NCBI RefSeq assembly: GCF_030818775.1
Contig: NZ_JAUTAU010000001.1
Coordinates: forward strand, 330,001 to 394,000
DNA from: Bacillus sp. SORGH_AS_0510
GTDB lineage: Bacteria > Bacillota > Bacilli > Bacillales > Cytobacillaceae
Direction of reading: 5' to 3'
Length of the DNA stretch: 64,000 nt
Shown here in pieces: positions 33,729 to 43,512 of this stretch. Below the pieces are notes generated by a model. It was not told where the DNA came from. It worked only from the letters and a program-made list of their open reading frames with translations, and searched no databases. Numbering within the stretch: the stretch's first letter is position 1; the number at the start of each line of letters is the position of its first letter. Position numbers and translations under genes: made by a program.

Positions 33729-34472
33729 TTATTCCGCTACTTTCTCTAGGTTCCCGTTACGGTCCATTTTAAATTTTGTAGCAGGTCTTTCTTCTTCTTC
33801 AAATAATACGAGCTTGCGAGCACGGTTCATGATCTTCATTAAGGTCTCGTAATCTTCTTGAATCGTCTCGGTATTTTGTTCGAGTCCAGCGATTTTATTC
33901 GATAGCTCTTCATTTTGCTTCCTTAATTCGGCTATCTCTCTCTTCAATCTTTCATTCTCACTTTTTAATGCTTCATTTTGCAGATTGGCATGATGAAAGT
34001 TTTGTAAGTAAGAAATAACGGAATCAAGCGACATTGTACCAGAAGCAGCAGGTGCTGTTTTGTAACTTGGTGCAGCTGGTTTAACGTAGGTTTCAGCAGC
34101 CATTTCAGCTGTCATATCTGGCATTTCAACAGCTGTCTCAACCGGCATTTCCACTGAAATCGGAAGTGCATCAAATTCTTCAGTAGTAGTAATTGGTGGG
34201 CTGTAGAGAAGCTTTTTCTTTCCACCTTGTTCTTTTCCTAATACTCTCTGTCTTTGTTTACGTTGTTTTTTGGCTAGTTGCAATGCTTTTTCATACGTGT
34301 GACGTACTACTGCGTTCCATCTGAAGCCGCAGGCTGCAGAAGTCCTGTTCAGCTTGTCCCCTACCTCTTCAAAGGCGTTCAGCTGGGTGCTACCTTCTCT
34401 TACATGGCGAAGGACAGTCTCTGCTAGTAATAAATCATTTTCATCTGTCCATGCATCTTGACGTACTTTCAT
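33729..34472 (-). CDS. rsfA: Prespore regulator RsfA (Myb-like DNA-binding)
   Basis: 247 residues. N-terminal Myb/SANT-like domain (about 5-60; [26 protein letters not shown]), a Pro/Ala/Met-rich linker, and a coiled coil (about 160-220). In B. subtilis RsfA modulates the SigF regulon in the forespore. ATG at 34472 is 9 nt from AGGGAG; the TTG at 34481 abuts that site. Confidence 0.9.
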   Translation of the reverse strand: MKVRQDAWTDENDLLLAETVLRHVREGSTQLNAFEEVGDKLNRTSAACGFRWNAVVRHTYEKALQLAKKQRKQRQRVLGKEQGGKKKLLYSPPITTTEEFDALPISVEMPVETAVEMPDMTAEMAAETYVKPAAPSYKTAPAASGTMSLDSVISYLQNFHHANLQNEALKSENERLKREIAELRKQNEELSNKIAGLEQNTETIQEDYETLMKIMNRARKLVLFEEEERPATKFKMDRNGNLEKVAE

Positions 34473-34751
34473 GTTTTTCAACTCCCTAAAAATAATTTAC
34501 TTTATTGTGCCGTCGTGTTTCTGACTAATTTTTTAAAGTTCTAGTCTTATGATGGACAAGTTTTTCAGGCTTTATACCAAAATGATTAAAAGGATACTAG
34601 ATTTTTTAACTGAAAGATTCAGACGGTTGTCCAAGGATTGCTAAAGATTGCAACTTGCATTCAAAAAAAAGAAAATGTAAAATACCAATGGAGTAAAATT
34701 GGATATACTAGTTAGTAGATAAATGATTGATTGTAGAAAGGGTTGTACCAA

Positions 34752-34973
34752 ATGTCCAATGAATTTCGCGTTTGCGATGATTGTCAGGCCGTGAATTTAA
34801 AGACATTGATCCCTCGTTTGAAAGATTGCGATCCGAATGCTGAAGTGAAAATTGGCTGCCAGTCTTACTGTGGACCTGGCCGGAAAAAAACCTTTGCCTT
34901 CGTTAATAACCGCCCGGTTGCCGCATTAACGGAAGAGGAATTAATGGAGAAAATTAATAAAAAGATAAAATAA
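34752..34973 (+). CDS. DUF1450 family protein
   Basis: 73 residues. Cysteines in VCDDCQ, LKDC and [10 protein letters not shown] resemble the YuzB/DUF1450 fold, a thioredoxin-like ferredoxin-type small domain, but without an assigned function. ATG at 34752 follows AAAGGG. Ends in a terminator. Confidence 0.8.
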   Translation: MSNEFRVCDDCQAVNLKTLIPRLKDCDPNAEVKIGCQSYCGPGRKKTFAFVNNRPVAALTEEELMEKINKKIK

Positions 34974-35010
34974 TCACCTTAAGAAAATTGATTAAGGTGA
35001 TTTTCTTTTT
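34972..35010 (+). terminator. Terminator of the DUF1450 gene
   Basis: AATCACCTTAA / TTAAGGTGATT, 11 bp, then TTCTTTTTT; the stem starts in the stop codon. Confidence 0.9.
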
Positions 35011-35014
35011 TATA

Positions 35015-35255
35015 GGCTATGTTAAAGCCAAATGTTGAGTTGACAAACCTCTGTTGATTGGAGCGGAAGGCGCGAAGATCCTCGAAAATGCTACCGCATT
35101 TCCTTCGTGCGGTGTTGATTCGAAGAAGCTGATTCAATGTCCTGTGTGAGTATGGTTCAGGGGAGACCCCGCAGGCGCGTTTCTCCGAGAAGGCTCGCCG
35201 AAACACCCACGAACCGCTCGCGCCTGGAGTGGGAATCAACAGACTATTTTAATAA
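35015..35255. repeat. Intergenic repeat family A, copy 5 (long form)
   Basis: GGCTATGTTAAAG flank, core 35051-35242 from CTGTTGATT to GAATCAACAG, with the GCTACCGCATTTCC module. Lies upstream of ywfO. Confidence 0.9.
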
Positions 35256-35359
35256 CGAAAGCAGCGTTTTGTCGAAAACTACTGCAGAAATTTGCTGGTT
35301 TTTGGGATATAATAGGAGAAAGAAAGTCAGATGTGAGTTTATAAGGAAGAGGGAAGTTC

Positions 35360-36658
35360 ATGCAATATTCGGCGGTAAAACTGAATGAAGAAAAAGTGTT
35401 TAAAGACCCCGTTCATCGCTACGTACACGTACGTGACTTGGCAATCTGGGATCTAATCGGAACAAAAGAGTTTCAGCGCTTACGACGAATCAAACAGCTT
35501 GGAACGACCTTTTTAACCTTTCATGGTGCAGAGCACAGCCGATTCAACCATTCATTAGGCGTATACGAAATCGTCCGCCGGATCATCGACGATGTCTTCG
35601 CTGGAAGACCGGAATGGAACGATAACGAACGACTTCTCACCCTATGTGCGGCCCTCCTCCATGACCTGGGCCACGGACCGTTTTCACATTCCTTCGAAAA
35701 AGTCTTTGGCTTTGACCACGAAGAATTTACCCGCGCCATCATTTTAGGTGACACCGAAGTGAACCGCGTGCTCTTGAAGGTAGGACCTGATTTCCCTTCA
35801 CAAGTAGCCGAGGTCATTGAGAAAACATCCGAGAAAAAACTCGTAGTGAGTCTGATTTCCAGCCAAATCGATGCCGATCGCATGGATTATCTGCAACGGG
35901 ATGCCTATTTTACCGGTGTCAGCTACGGCCAGTTTGATATGGAACGAATTCTGCGCGTCATGCGGCCACGAGAAGATCAAGTGGTCATCAAAAAGAGTGG
36001 AATGCATGCGGTAGAAGATTATATTATGAGCCGCTACCAGATGTATTGGCAAGTCTATTTTCACCCCGTAAGCCGCAGTGCCGAGGTGATTTTGACAAAA
36101 ATTCTCCACCGGGCAAAGCAGTTATTTGAAGAGAACTACTCGTTTAAATATGAGCCGATTCACTTTACGTCGATTTTTCGAGAGAAAGTGACATTAGAAG
36201 ACTATTTAAAATTAGATGAATCTGTTATTTTATATTATTTTCAAATTTGGCAGGAAGAGGCCGATCCGATTTTAAGTGACCTTTGCCGCCGGTTTGTGAA
36301 TCGTAATCTATTCAAATATGCAGAGTTTGACCCTGCGAAAGAATATAAGAAGCTGGCTGAATTGACGGTCTTATTCCAAAAAGCCGGAATTGATCCGGAA
36401 TATTATTTAGTGGTCGATTCATCCTCCGATCTGCCGTATGATTTTTACCGCCCAGGTGAAGAAGAAGAACGGCTGCCGATTCATTTGTTGATGAAAAGTG
36501 GAGAATTACGTGAGCTTTCCCGCGAATCAGAAATAGTTGATGCGATATCTGGAAAAAGAAGAACCGATCATAAGCTTTATTATCCAGCTGATTTTTTAGA
36601 GAGTGATTCCGGCTGTCAGGAGAGTAAAGCGAAAATCCGCGCTCTTTTGGAAAGTTGA
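35360..36658 (+). CDS. ywfO: HD-domain phosphohydrolase YwfO (dGTPase-like)
   Basis: 432 residues. HD metal site in LLHDLGHGPFSHSFE and the earlier EHSRFNHSLGVYEI; later DRMDYLQRDAYFTGVSYG supplies further ligands. Family members hydrolyse (d)NTPs. GGAAGAGGGAAG precedes the ATG. It has the length and position of B. subtilis ywfO. Confidence 0.9.
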   Translation: MQYSAVKLNEEKVFKDPVHRYVHVRDLAIWDLIGTKEFQRLRRIKQLGTTFLTFHGAEHSRFNHSLGVYEIVRRIIDDVFAGRPEWNDNERLLTLCAALLHDLGHGPFSHSFEKVFGFDHEEFTRAIILGDTEVNRVLLKVGPDFPSQVAEVIEKTSEKKLVVSLISSQIDADRMDYLQRDAYFTGVSYGQFDMERILRVMRPREDQVVIKKSGMHAVEDYIMSRYQMYWQVYFHPVSRSAEVILTKILHRAKQLFEENYSFKYEPIHFTSIFREKVTLEDYLKLDESVILYYFQIWQEEADPILSDLCRRFVNRNLFKYAEFDPAKEYKKLAELTVLFQKAGIDPEYYLVVDSSSDLPYDFYRPGEEEERLPIHLLMKSGELRELSRESEIVDAISGKRRTDHKLYYPADFLESDSGCQESKAKIRALLES

Positions 36659-36734
36659 TAGGCGGACGGTTTTCCTGAGTCAAGAATAGTAGAGAATATG
36701 AGACATGTTTAGATGGAGTAGGAGATGACGAACG

Positions 36735-37238
36735 TTGTTAAAAGATCATGCTAAACTGATGCAGGCGATTTTGGTGTCCGGTGAAATTACGGGAAGAAAA
36801 AAGCTGCAAAAGATGATATATATTGCCAAAAAGGTTGAATTTCCGTTTCAGGAGCGATTTCAATTTCATTTTTACGGGCCGTACTCGGAGGAATTGACGA
36901 CACGGGTAGAAGAGCTGTGTAATATGGGCTTTTTGAATGAAGTGAAAGAGAAAAAGGGCGGATATTTTCAGTATCGCTATACATTGACGGATGCAGGGAA
37001 AGAGTTCTTGAACATGAATGAAGTGGAAATGCCTTTCTTACAGGATTGCCTTGTGGATATGAATGCGCAGAATGCTAGATTCCTTGAGCTTGTTTCCACG
37101 GTTTTATATTTTGATAATCTTCCAAAGGAAGAAGTTGCGAATAAGGTATTTACGTTGAAAAGCAGCCAGCGCTATACCGAAGCAGAGATTGATGAAGCGT
37201 ATCAATACATTGAGAGCTTGAAGGCGAAAGTGCAATAA
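36735..37238 (+). CDS. ywgA: YwgA family protein
   Basis: 167 residues, helical with a winged-helix-like N-terminus (RKKLQKMIYIAKK, GPYSEELTTRVEELC). This type of domain is seen in PadR-like or antitoxin-like regulators, but the protein has no known function. TTG start at 36735 after TAGGAG. Conserved neighbour of ywfO. Confidence 0.8.
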   Translation: MLKDHAKLMQAILVSGEITGRKKLQKMIYIAKKVEFPFQERFQFHFYGPYSEELTTRVEELCNMGFLNEVKEKKGGYFQYRYTLTDAGKEFLNMNEVEMPFLQDCLVDMNAQNARFLELVSTVLYFDNLPKEEVANKVFTLKSSQRYTEAEIDEAYQYIESLKAKVQ

Positions 37239-37242
37239 TAAA

Positions 37243-37280
37243 AAGAAAAGTGGAAACGCAAGGGCGCTTCCACTTTCTTT
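37243..37280 (+). terminator. Terminator of ywgA
   Basis: AGAAAAGTGGAA ... TTCCACTTTCTTT stem just after the stop. Confidence 0.85.
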
Positions 37281-37302
37281 ATTATAAGAAAGTAAAATTC
37301 TA

Positions 37303-37435
37303 CTTCGAGAATTGTCCAGCTCCAGCGCCTAGCCCCTCGGGTCAAATAACCTTCGGCAATAAAAGTCAAAGTGCGGACTTTTTTTGCCGAAGAACATTTG
37401 CCTGTCGGGGCTGACCGAGGCGCCTCCGCTTTTCT
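37303..37435 (-). repeat. Intergenic repeat family B, copy 3 (short form)
   Basis: Reverse orientation; CTTCGGCAATAAAAG ... TTTTTTTGCCGAAG inner hairpin and CTAGCCCCTCGGGTC without the TGTAACAATCAT module. It abuts the ywhB stop codon. Confidence 0.9.
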
Positions 37436-37620
37436 TATTTATCACTAAATCTGACGCCGCCGACGCCGTAATGATTCTTGCTCATTTCTTCGATGAAAAC
37501 AGTGATGTTTTCTTTTGGAGCGCCTGTTGTTTCGCTGACAGCGTCAGTGACTTTAGCCACTAGTGCTCTTTTTTGGTCTTCGGTGCGTCCTTCTAGCATT
37601 TTGACTGTAACGTATGGCAT
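37435..37620 (-). CDS. ywhB: 4-oxalocrotonate tautomerase-like YwhB
   Basis: 61 residues with catalytic Pro after the initiator Met (MPYVTVKMLEGR) and Arg residues of the tautomerase fold. B. subtilis YwhB shows ketonisation and low dehalogenase activity in vitro; its natural role is unclear. GGAGGAAAT ribosome site upstream. Confidence 0.92.
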   Translation of the reverse strand: MPYVTVKMLEGRTEDQKRALVAKVTDAVSETTGAPKENITVFIEEMSKNHYGVGGVRFSDK

Positions 37621-37819
37621 GATGATTTCCTCCTTGATAACGTAACTAGTTTTAAGTTTCCCTCATTCTGCAAAAAAGTGCAATAATGGTTGGCATTTTT
37701 GATTTTCTTTTTCCATAGGATTTCATGTATACTAAAAGGAATATAATAGAAGAAAGAGAAAAACGGAAGCAGTCCCAATCATTTGCGTGCCTTCCGTTCA
37801 GTAAGGAAGGAGAAGCCAA

Positions 37820-38479
37820 ATGGATACCTTGGAACATTTTCTTGCCTATCCACTAAGAGAAATTCCCTATGTTGTCATTACGCTCATGTTTGCCTTTACG
37901 TTTCATGAGTTTGCCCATGCCTATGTGGCTTACAAATTCGGTGACATGACAGCCAAGAAGCAGGGACGGCTGACGTTAAATCCACTTCAGCATCTTGACC
38001 CATTCGGAACACTGTTGATTTTAATTGCCGGCTTCGGTTGGGCCCGTCCTGTACCGGTGAATCGTTTCCATTTTAAAAAGCCGCGCTTGGCAGGTGTTCT
38101 CGTTTCTGTCGCAGGTCCGTTGAGTAACCTGGTGTTAGCTTGTGTTGGCTTTATCGTTTGGTATGCCCTAAACCGTTATGGTACTGTGCCGTCAGATAAT
38201 TTTATTGATTTTCTCAATATCTTTATTAATCTTAACGTGGTGTTATTTATTTTTAACTTGCTTCCGCTTCCGCCACTTGATGGGTATCGGATTGTAGAGG
38301 ATTTAGCGCCTAATCATATTCGTGCGAAGATGACCCAGTACGAACAATATGGAGTGTTAATTTTTTTAATATTAGTCATTACACCACTGGATCAATATAC
38401 GATTCAGCCAATTTTCGGGTTCGTTATCCCGTGGGTATTAGAAGGGTTAAGCCATTTCTTTTATAGCATGTTTTTTTAA
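37820..38479 (+). CDS. ywhC: Site-2-protease-type (M50) membrane metalloprotease YwhC
   Basis: 219 residues with about five to six membrane segments. Zinc site HEFAH (about residue 30) and the distal NLLPLPPLDGYR (N-P-x-DG motif of M50 peptidases). Substrates unknown. AAGGAAGGAG precedes the ATG; ywhD follows after 15 nt. Confidence 0.9.
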   Translation: MDTLEHFLAYPLREIPYVVITLMFAFTFHEFAHAYVAYKFGDMTAKKQGRLTLNPLQHLDPFGTLLILIAGFGWARPVPVNRFHFKKPRLAGVLVSVAGPLSNLVLACVGFIVWYALNRYGTVPSDNFIDFLNIFINLNVVLFIFNLLPLPPLDGYRIVEDLAPNHIRAKMTQYEQYGVLIFLILVITPLDQYTIQPIFGFVIPWVLEGLSHFFYSMFF

Positions 38480-38494
38480 GGAGGTCTCCGATCG

Positions 38495-39007
38495 ATGGAT
38501 GAAAAGAAGAAAAAGCTTGGGTTCAATATAATTAAAAAAACTGATCCAATGGCTAATCATAAAGGGTTTGGAAAAGGGGCGCTTAGCCTTGATAATGTGT
38601 CGCCTGTGATCATTGATGTAGAAGCTGGGGACGCGGTGATCGATATTGGTGCGATGCATGCCCGCAGTGCGGTGGAGAAGGGTATCAAATTTTTAGCGAA
38701 TAAAGAAGAGGTTCCAAATGGCAAGCCGTATTGGCTGGTATGGGTGACGATTGACCGCCATGAAGAGGGACCCTATTATGCTGGCGTGACTGCATGTTAC
38801 ATGACCGTTGACCGCGAAATCCGCCGCGGCTTCAAGTCGCTTCCAGAGCATGTTAACCGCATGGATAAGTCACTGAAACGCCATATTATCGTCGCTGATA
38901 TGGACGACAAGTCAAAAAAGATACTCGCTGACTTTTTGAAAAATCATAATGAGGTATTGTGGAATAATTCTACGGATGAGTTAAAACAAGGATTAAATGC
39001 GGAGTAA
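38495..39007 (+). CDS. ywhD: YwhD family protein
   Basis: 170 residues, soluble, matching YwhD (KKLGFNIIKKTDPMANHKG; RHEEGPYYAGVTACYM). Function unknown. AAGGAGGTC before the ATG; likely co-transcribed with ywhC. Confidence 0.88.
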   Translation: MDEKKKKLGFNIIKKTDPMANHKGFGKGALSLDNVSPVIIDVEAGDAVIDIGAMHARSAVEKGIKFLANKEEVPNGKPYWLVWVTIDRHEEGPYYAGVTACYMTVDREIRRGFKSLPEHVNRMDKSLKRHIIVADMDDKSKKILADFLKNHNEVLWNNSTDELKQGLNAE

Positions 39008-39093
39008 AAAATACCTAAAGATAATTTTTGGTAGTTTTTTTACACGATAGATAGTATGATAAACAGTGTGTGAACACACGTAAAACTAGGACA

Positions 39094-39125
39094 AGAAAAG
39101 CTCCGGAGCAATCCGGAGCTTTTCT
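39094..39125. terminator. Terminator between ywhD and pbpG
   Basis: Perfect 14-bp stem AGAAAAGCTCCGGA / TCCGGAGCTTTTCT with GCAA loop. A weaker TACC ... GGTA hairpin with seven T lies before it (39011-39040). Confidence 0.9.
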
Positions 39126-39147
39126 ATTTAAGTATAATTTAATATTA

Positions 39148-39265
39148 TCTAGCTCCAGCGCCTAGCCCCTCGGGTCAAATATCCTTCTGCAATAAAAGTC
39201 AAAAAGCAACTTTTCTTGTAAAAGAACATTTGCCTGTCAGGGCTGAACAAGGCGCTTCTGTTTTT
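39148..39265 (-). repeat. Intergenic repeat family B, copy 4 (short form)
   Basis: Reverse orientation, CTAGCTCCAGCGCCTAG ... GGCTGAACAAGGCGCTTC. Abuts the pbpG stop codon exactly as copy 3 abuts ywhB. Confidence 0.9.
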
Positions 39266-41326
39266 CTAATTCCAAGGTAGAATCTTTTTGTACCATGGAA
39301 CCTTTTTGCTTTCCTTCTTTTTGATGGATTCAGGGTTTTTGATATGCTCGGTGCAATAGTCGGTTGGTTCGGTGCCAGCCACATAATAGGTGAATCGGCG
39401 TACCGGACAGTCCTTTGTCGCCAGCTTGCCGTTTAACGGGTTCACGTACACACCGACGACTCCTTCTTTTGGCGGTTTAAACGCTTTGACCGTCTTTCCG
39501 TCTAACGCTTCCTCCATAAAGTTCGCCCAAATTTTCTTCGCATACGTCTTTTCCGCAGTTAGCTCAAGCGGCTTACCGATATCATATCCTGCCCACACAG
39601 CGGTCACGAGCTGCGGCGAGAAACCAATCATCCAGCTATCCGTTTCCGTGGAACCTGACTTTCCTGCATATGGCCGGGTGATATTTTTGATCACCGTACT
39701 ACCCGTAACCTTGGCATATCCGTTGAGCTTCGGGTCGAAAATCCCCGTCAGCAGTTGGGTCATGACAAAAGCTTTGGCTGGGTCTAATACTTTTTTAGTT
39801 TGGTTTTCTTTTTCAAAAATGACATTGCCGTTAAAGTCTTCTACCTTTGTAATGAATGTTGGGTTTACACTTTTTCCACCGTTGGCAAACAGGCTGTAGG
39901 CATTGGCCATTTCGATGACTCGAACACCTGAAGTTCCTAATGCTAGAGACGGAACCTCTGTCATTTTCGTGGATAAACCAAATCTTTTGGCGGTTTTAAT
40001 TAATGTATCTTCCCCTAAAAACAAATGAGTTTTAACAGCAAAAATATTATCGGATACAGCTAATGCTTGAGCGAGTGTGACTTCGCCGTCAGCATACTTA
40101 TTATTAAAGTTATGCGGCGTATAATCCGCCTGGCCATCATCAAAATGGAAGGTCGTAGATTCACTCCTCATGGTCGATGAAGGGGTAAAGCCTTGCTCAA
40201 GTGCCGCATAATACAATAGCGGCTTAATGGTGGAACCTGGCTGGCGAATCGCTTGAATCGCCCGGTTAAAAGGACTTTTCTCATAGTCCCGGCCACCTAC
40301 TAGAGCTTTTACATACCCGTTTTTCGGATCCATGGCGACTAAGGCAGCTTGAATTTTAGATGTGCTGTCCACATATTGATGGACTTGTTGTTCTGCCGCC
40401 TCCTGCTGCTTAAGGTTAAGGGTGGTATATACCTTTAATCCGCCGAGAGCAATCGTGCGGTCATCTAAATGCAATTGGTTCCTTAGAGCGTTCTTGACGG
40501 CATCCTGAAAATAAGGTGCGATCTTTACTTGCTTGGTCGTATGAGCGCCCACTAGTGTGAGCGGCTGCTCTGCTGCTTTTTTGGCAGTAGCCTTCGAGAT
40601 GTACTTGTTATTCACCATGCTTTGTAAAATAATCTTTTGGCGGTTTTTTGCCCGTTCCATCGAAGCGAGTGGGGAATAGAGTCCTGGTCCCTTTGGAATA
40701 CCCGCCAGCATACTGGCCTCGGCAAGGCTTAAATCCGCTGCTTTTTTTCCAAAATAATATTGGCTGGCTGCTTCCACACCATAAGCACCGTTGCCATAGT
40801 AGATGGTATTTAAATAGCCTTCCAGAATATCCTTTTTCGAATAGTTCATTTCTAGGCGAATTGTATAAAATGCCTCGTGCAACTTACGTTTCCACGTCTT
40901 GTCGTGTTCAAGGAAAAGGTTCCTTGCGTATTGCTGGGTGATGGTACTGGCTCCCTGCACCTTGGCAAAGGCTTGAACATCGGCAATGACGGCACCTGCA
41001 ATTCGTTTGAAATCAAAACCATGATGATTGTAAAAATTTTTATCCTCAATAGAAACGGTTGCTTTCACTAAGTCAGGTGAAATTTCGTTTAAATTCACCC
41101 AATACCGTTTCTGACCACTATTGCTTTCACCAATCAAAGTTCCATCGTCTGCAAAAAATAGGGTGGATTGCGGAACCGCGAGCGGAGGTGCGCCTAATAT
41201 CTTTGCGTAGGCAAGAATGCTTCCAAAGATAATAAGCATGCAAATCATGCCTATCAAACTGATGATAATAATGGCGCGCAAGTATTTAATGGTCTTTCGA
41301 AACCCTTGATCAGTCATGATTTCCAT
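39266..41326 (-). CDS. pbpG: Class A penicillin-binding protein (PBP2D, PbpG)
   Basis: 686 residues. Membrane anchor (about 20-43), glycosyltransferase domain (SIEDKNFYNHHGFD, GASTITQQYARN), and transpeptidase domain with active serine in PGSTIKP, SDN in AVSDNIFAV, and KSGSTETDSW. In B. subtilis pbpG works with pbpF in forespore cortex synthesis. ATG at 41326 is 8 nt from GGAGG. A SigG-like promoter lies upstream. Confidence 0.93.
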   Translation of the reverse strand: MEIMTDQGFRKTIKYLRAIIIISLIGMICMLIIFGSILAYAKILGAPPLAVPQSTLFFADDGTLIGESNSGQKRYWVNLNEISPDLVKATVSIEDKNFYNHHGFDFKRIAGAVIADVQAFAKVQGASTITQQYARNLFLEHDKTWKRKLHEAFYTIRLEMNYSKKDILEGYLNTIYYGNGAYGVEAASQYYFGKKAADLSLAEASMLAGIPKGPGLYSPLASMERAKNRQKIILQSMVNNKYISKATAKKAAEQPLTLVGAHTTKQVKIAPYFQDAVKNALRNQLHLDDRTIALGGLKVYTTLNLKQQEAAEQQVHQYVDSTSKIQAALVAMDPKNGYVKALVGGRDYEKSPFNRAIQAIRQPGSTIKPLLYYAALEQGFTPSSTMRSESTTFHFDDGQADYTPHNFNNKYADGEVTLAQALAVSDNIFAVKTHLFLGEDTLIKTAKRFGLSTKMTEVPSLALGTSGVRVIEMANAYSLFANGGKSVNPTFITKVEDFNGNVIFEKENQTKKVLDPAKAFVMTQLLTGIFDPKLNGYAKVTGSTVIKNITRPYAGKSGSTETDSWMIGFSPQLVTAVWAGYDIGKPLELTAEKTYAKKIWANFMEEALDGKTVKAFKPPKEGVVGVYVNPLNGKLATKDCPVRRFTYYVAGTEPTDYCTEHIKNPESIKKKESKKVPWYKKILPWN

Positions 41327-41371
41327 AGAGTTCACCTCCGTTTTTTCTATCAGGAAAAATTTAGATAGTAA

Positions 41372-41401
41372 TAGTATTGAAAAAAGAGAGTTTTTTTAAA
41401 C
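41372..41401 (-). promoter_or_regulatory. Possible SigG/SigF-type promoter of pbpG
   Basis: On the minus strand GTTTA, 18 nt, AATACTA: close to the forespore pattern GHATR-N18-CATWHTA. B. subtilis pbpG is forespore-expressed. Confidence 0.4.
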
Positions 41402-41554
41402 ATTTTTCAAATAAAAATGCAATTTTTCTTAAATTTTGCTAGACTTTTTCTTATGTTTGTAATTCAATAGTTTGGGTAGCATAAAAAATGAAGTGATTAC
41501 TTTAGTAATCACATGATTGTATAAAAATGAGTTAAGTTGAAAGGAAGATGATAT

Positions 41555-42382
41555 ATGTCAATTTGGTTTACAGAGAAGCAGACTGAAAACTTTGGTATCA
41601 CAATGAAAGTAAATAAAACATTACATACAGAACAAACGGAATTTCAAAAGCTGGATATGATCGAAACAGAAGAGTGGGGTAACATGCTTCTATTAGATGA
41701 CATGGTTATGACTTCTGTTAAAGATGAGTTCGTTTACCATGAAATGGTGGCACACGTTCCTTTATTTACACACCCAAACCCTGAGAACGTATTAGTAGTT
41801 GGCGGCGGAGACGGCGGCGTAATCCGTGAAGTGTTAAAGCACCCAAGCGTGAAGAAAGCTACACTTGTTGATATCGACGGTAAGGTTATTGAGTATTCTA
41901 AGAAGTTCCTTCCGGAAATCGCTGGTATGTTAGATGATCCACGTGTTGATGTACGTGTAGACGACGGATTCATGCACATTGCAAACAGTGACAACGAGTA
42001 TGACGTGATTATGGTTGATTCAACTGAACCTGTAGGTCCTGCGGTAAATCTATTTACTAAAGGCTTCTATGCTGGGATTTCTAAAGCATTAAAAGAAGAC
42101 GGTATCTTTGTAGCGCAATCAGATAATCCTTGGTTCAAGGCGGACTTAATCCGCAACGTACAACGCGATGTAAAGGAAATCTTCCCAATCACTCGCCTGT
42201 ATGTAGCCAACATTCCTACGTACCCAAGCGGCCTATGGGCATTTACAATCGGTTCAAAGAAATACGATCCATTAGAAGTAAGCGAAGACCGCTTCCACGA
42301 AATCGAAACAAAATACTACACAAAAGAACTGCACAAAGCAGCATTCGTACTACCTAAATTCGTCGGCGACTTAGTGAAGTAA
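41555..42382 (+). CDS. speE: Spermidine synthase
   Basis: 275 residues. [16 protein letters not shown] binds decarboxylated [12 protein letters not shown] holds the catalytic aspartate; [15 protein letters not shown] is a family signature. Transfers aminopropyl to putrescine. AAGGAAGATG precedes the ATG. A weak promoter (TTGCTA-N16-TGTAAT, about 41436-41463) is possible. Followed by a 39-bp repeat array before speB. Confidence 0.95.
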   Translation: MSIWFTEKQTENFGITMKVNKTLHTEQTEFQKLDMIETEEWGNMLLLDDMVMTSVKDEFVYHEMVAHVPLFTHPNPENVLVVGGGDGGVIREVLKHPSVKKATLVDIDGKVIEYSKKFLPEIAGMLDDPRVDVRVDDGFMHIANSDNEYDVIMVDSTEPVGPAVNLFTKGFYAGISKALKEDGIFVAQSDNPWFKADLIRNVQRDVKEIFPITRLYVANIPTYPSGLWAFTIGSKKYDPLEVSEDRFHEIETKYYTKELHKAAFVLPKFVGDLVK

Positions 42383-42387
42383 TAATG

Positions 42388-42560
42388 GGGGGGTCAGACC
42401 CCCGGTGTGGTTGTGCGTTAAAGGATCGGGGGACTGACCCCCGATGTGGTGATGCGTTAAAGGGTCGGGGGACTGACCCCCGATGTGGTGATGCGTTAAT
42501 GAGTCGGGGGACTGACCCCCGGTGTGGTGATGCGTTAATGAGTCGGGGGACTGACCCCGT
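42388..42560. repeat. 39-bp tandem array (family D, locus 1) between speE and speB
   Basis: GGGGGACTGACCCCC hairpins start at about 42428, 42467, 42506 and 42545, exactly 39 bp apart, with spacers GGTGTGGTGATGCGTTAATG-like; a partial unit (GGGTCAGACCCCC) precedes. Ends 4 nt before the speB ribosome site. Confidence 0.95.
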
Positions 42561-42577
42561 ATAGAGGAGGTTTTTTG

Positions 42578-43447
42578 ATGCGTTTTGATGAGGCGTATTC
42601 GGGTAATGTGTTTATTAAGAGTCACCCGAGTTATGAGGAGAGTAAGGTTGTTCTTTATGGGATGCCGATGGATTGGACGGTAAGTTACCGCCCGGGTTCT
42701 CGTTTCGGTCCTGCTCGTATTCGTGAGGTGTCGATTGGTCTTGAGGAGTACAGCGCTTATCTTGACCGCGAGCTTGAAGAGGTTAAATATTTCGATGCGG
42801 GCGATATTCCACTTCCGTTTGGAAATCCGCAGCGAAGCATAGATATGATTGAAGAATACGTGGATTCTCTACTTGCTGCAGGCAAGTACCCGCTTGGTAT
42901 GGGTGGAGAACATCTTGTGTCATGGCCGGTAATGAAGGCAATGTATAAGAAGTATCCAGACCTAGCGATTATCCACTTCGACGCTCACACGGATTTACGT
43001 GAGCAATATGAGGGTGAGCCGTTATCACACTCTACTCCAATTCGTAAGATCGCTGAGCATATCGGTCCGAAAAACGTGTATTCTTTTGGAATCCGTTCTG
43101 GAATGAAGGAAGAATTCGAATGGGCGAAGCAAAATGGCATGCACATTTCGAAATTTGAAGTGCTTGAGCCATTAAAGGAAATTCTGCCTACACTTGCAGG
43201 ACGTCCTGTTTATGTAACGATTGATATCGACGTGCTAGACCCTGCCCACGCACCTGGAACAGGTACAGTGGATTGCGGCGGAATCACGTCGAAAGAGCTT
43301 CTTGCATCGATCCATGCGATTGCTCGTTCTGAGGTAAACGTGGTGGGTGCTGACCTTGTTGAGGTCGCTCCTATCTATGATGTATCTGAACAAACAGCAA
43401 ACACAGCTAGCAAGCTTTTACGTGAAATGATTTTAGGTTGGTTCTAA
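42578..43447 (+). CDS. speB: Agmatinase
   Basis: 289 residues, ureohydrolase fold. Mn ligands in GGEH, HFDAHTDLRE and DIDVLDPAHAPGTG. Agmatine to putrescine plus urea, feeding SpeE next door. ATG at 42578 follows GAGGAGG; the preceding TTG codon is too close. Terminator follows. Confidence 0.95.
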   Translation: MRFDEAYSGNVFIKSHPSYEESKVVLYGMPMDWTVSYRPGSRFGPARIREVSIGLEEYSAYLDRELEEVKYFDAGDIPLPFGNPQRSIDMIEEYVDSLLAAGKYPLGMGGEHLVSWPVMKAMYKKYPDLAIIHFDAHTDLREQYEGEPLSHSTPIRKIAEHIGPKNVYSFGIRSGMKEEFEWAKQNGMHISKFEVLEPLKEILPTLAGRPVYVTIDIDVLDPAHAPGTGTVDCGGITSKELLASIHAIARSEVNVVGADLVEVAPIYDVSEQTANTASKLLREMILGWF

Positions 43448-43481
43448 TAGGTTAGTTCCATCCTTGAAAAACTTTTTGAAC

Positions 43482-43512
43482 GGTGCCTGTCCCATTGGGG
43501 CGGGCATCTTTT
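43482..43512 (+). terminator. Terminator of speB
   Basis: 12-bp stem GGTGCCTGTCCC / GGGGCGGGCATC, loop ATT, then TTTT. Confidence 0.85.

Noticed and set aside
42371..42625. 84-aa protein with GGQSPDSLTHHH repeats
   Set aside because: 39 bp is divisible by three, so the hairpin array reads as a repeat peptide; no start signal and it overlaps the speB start.
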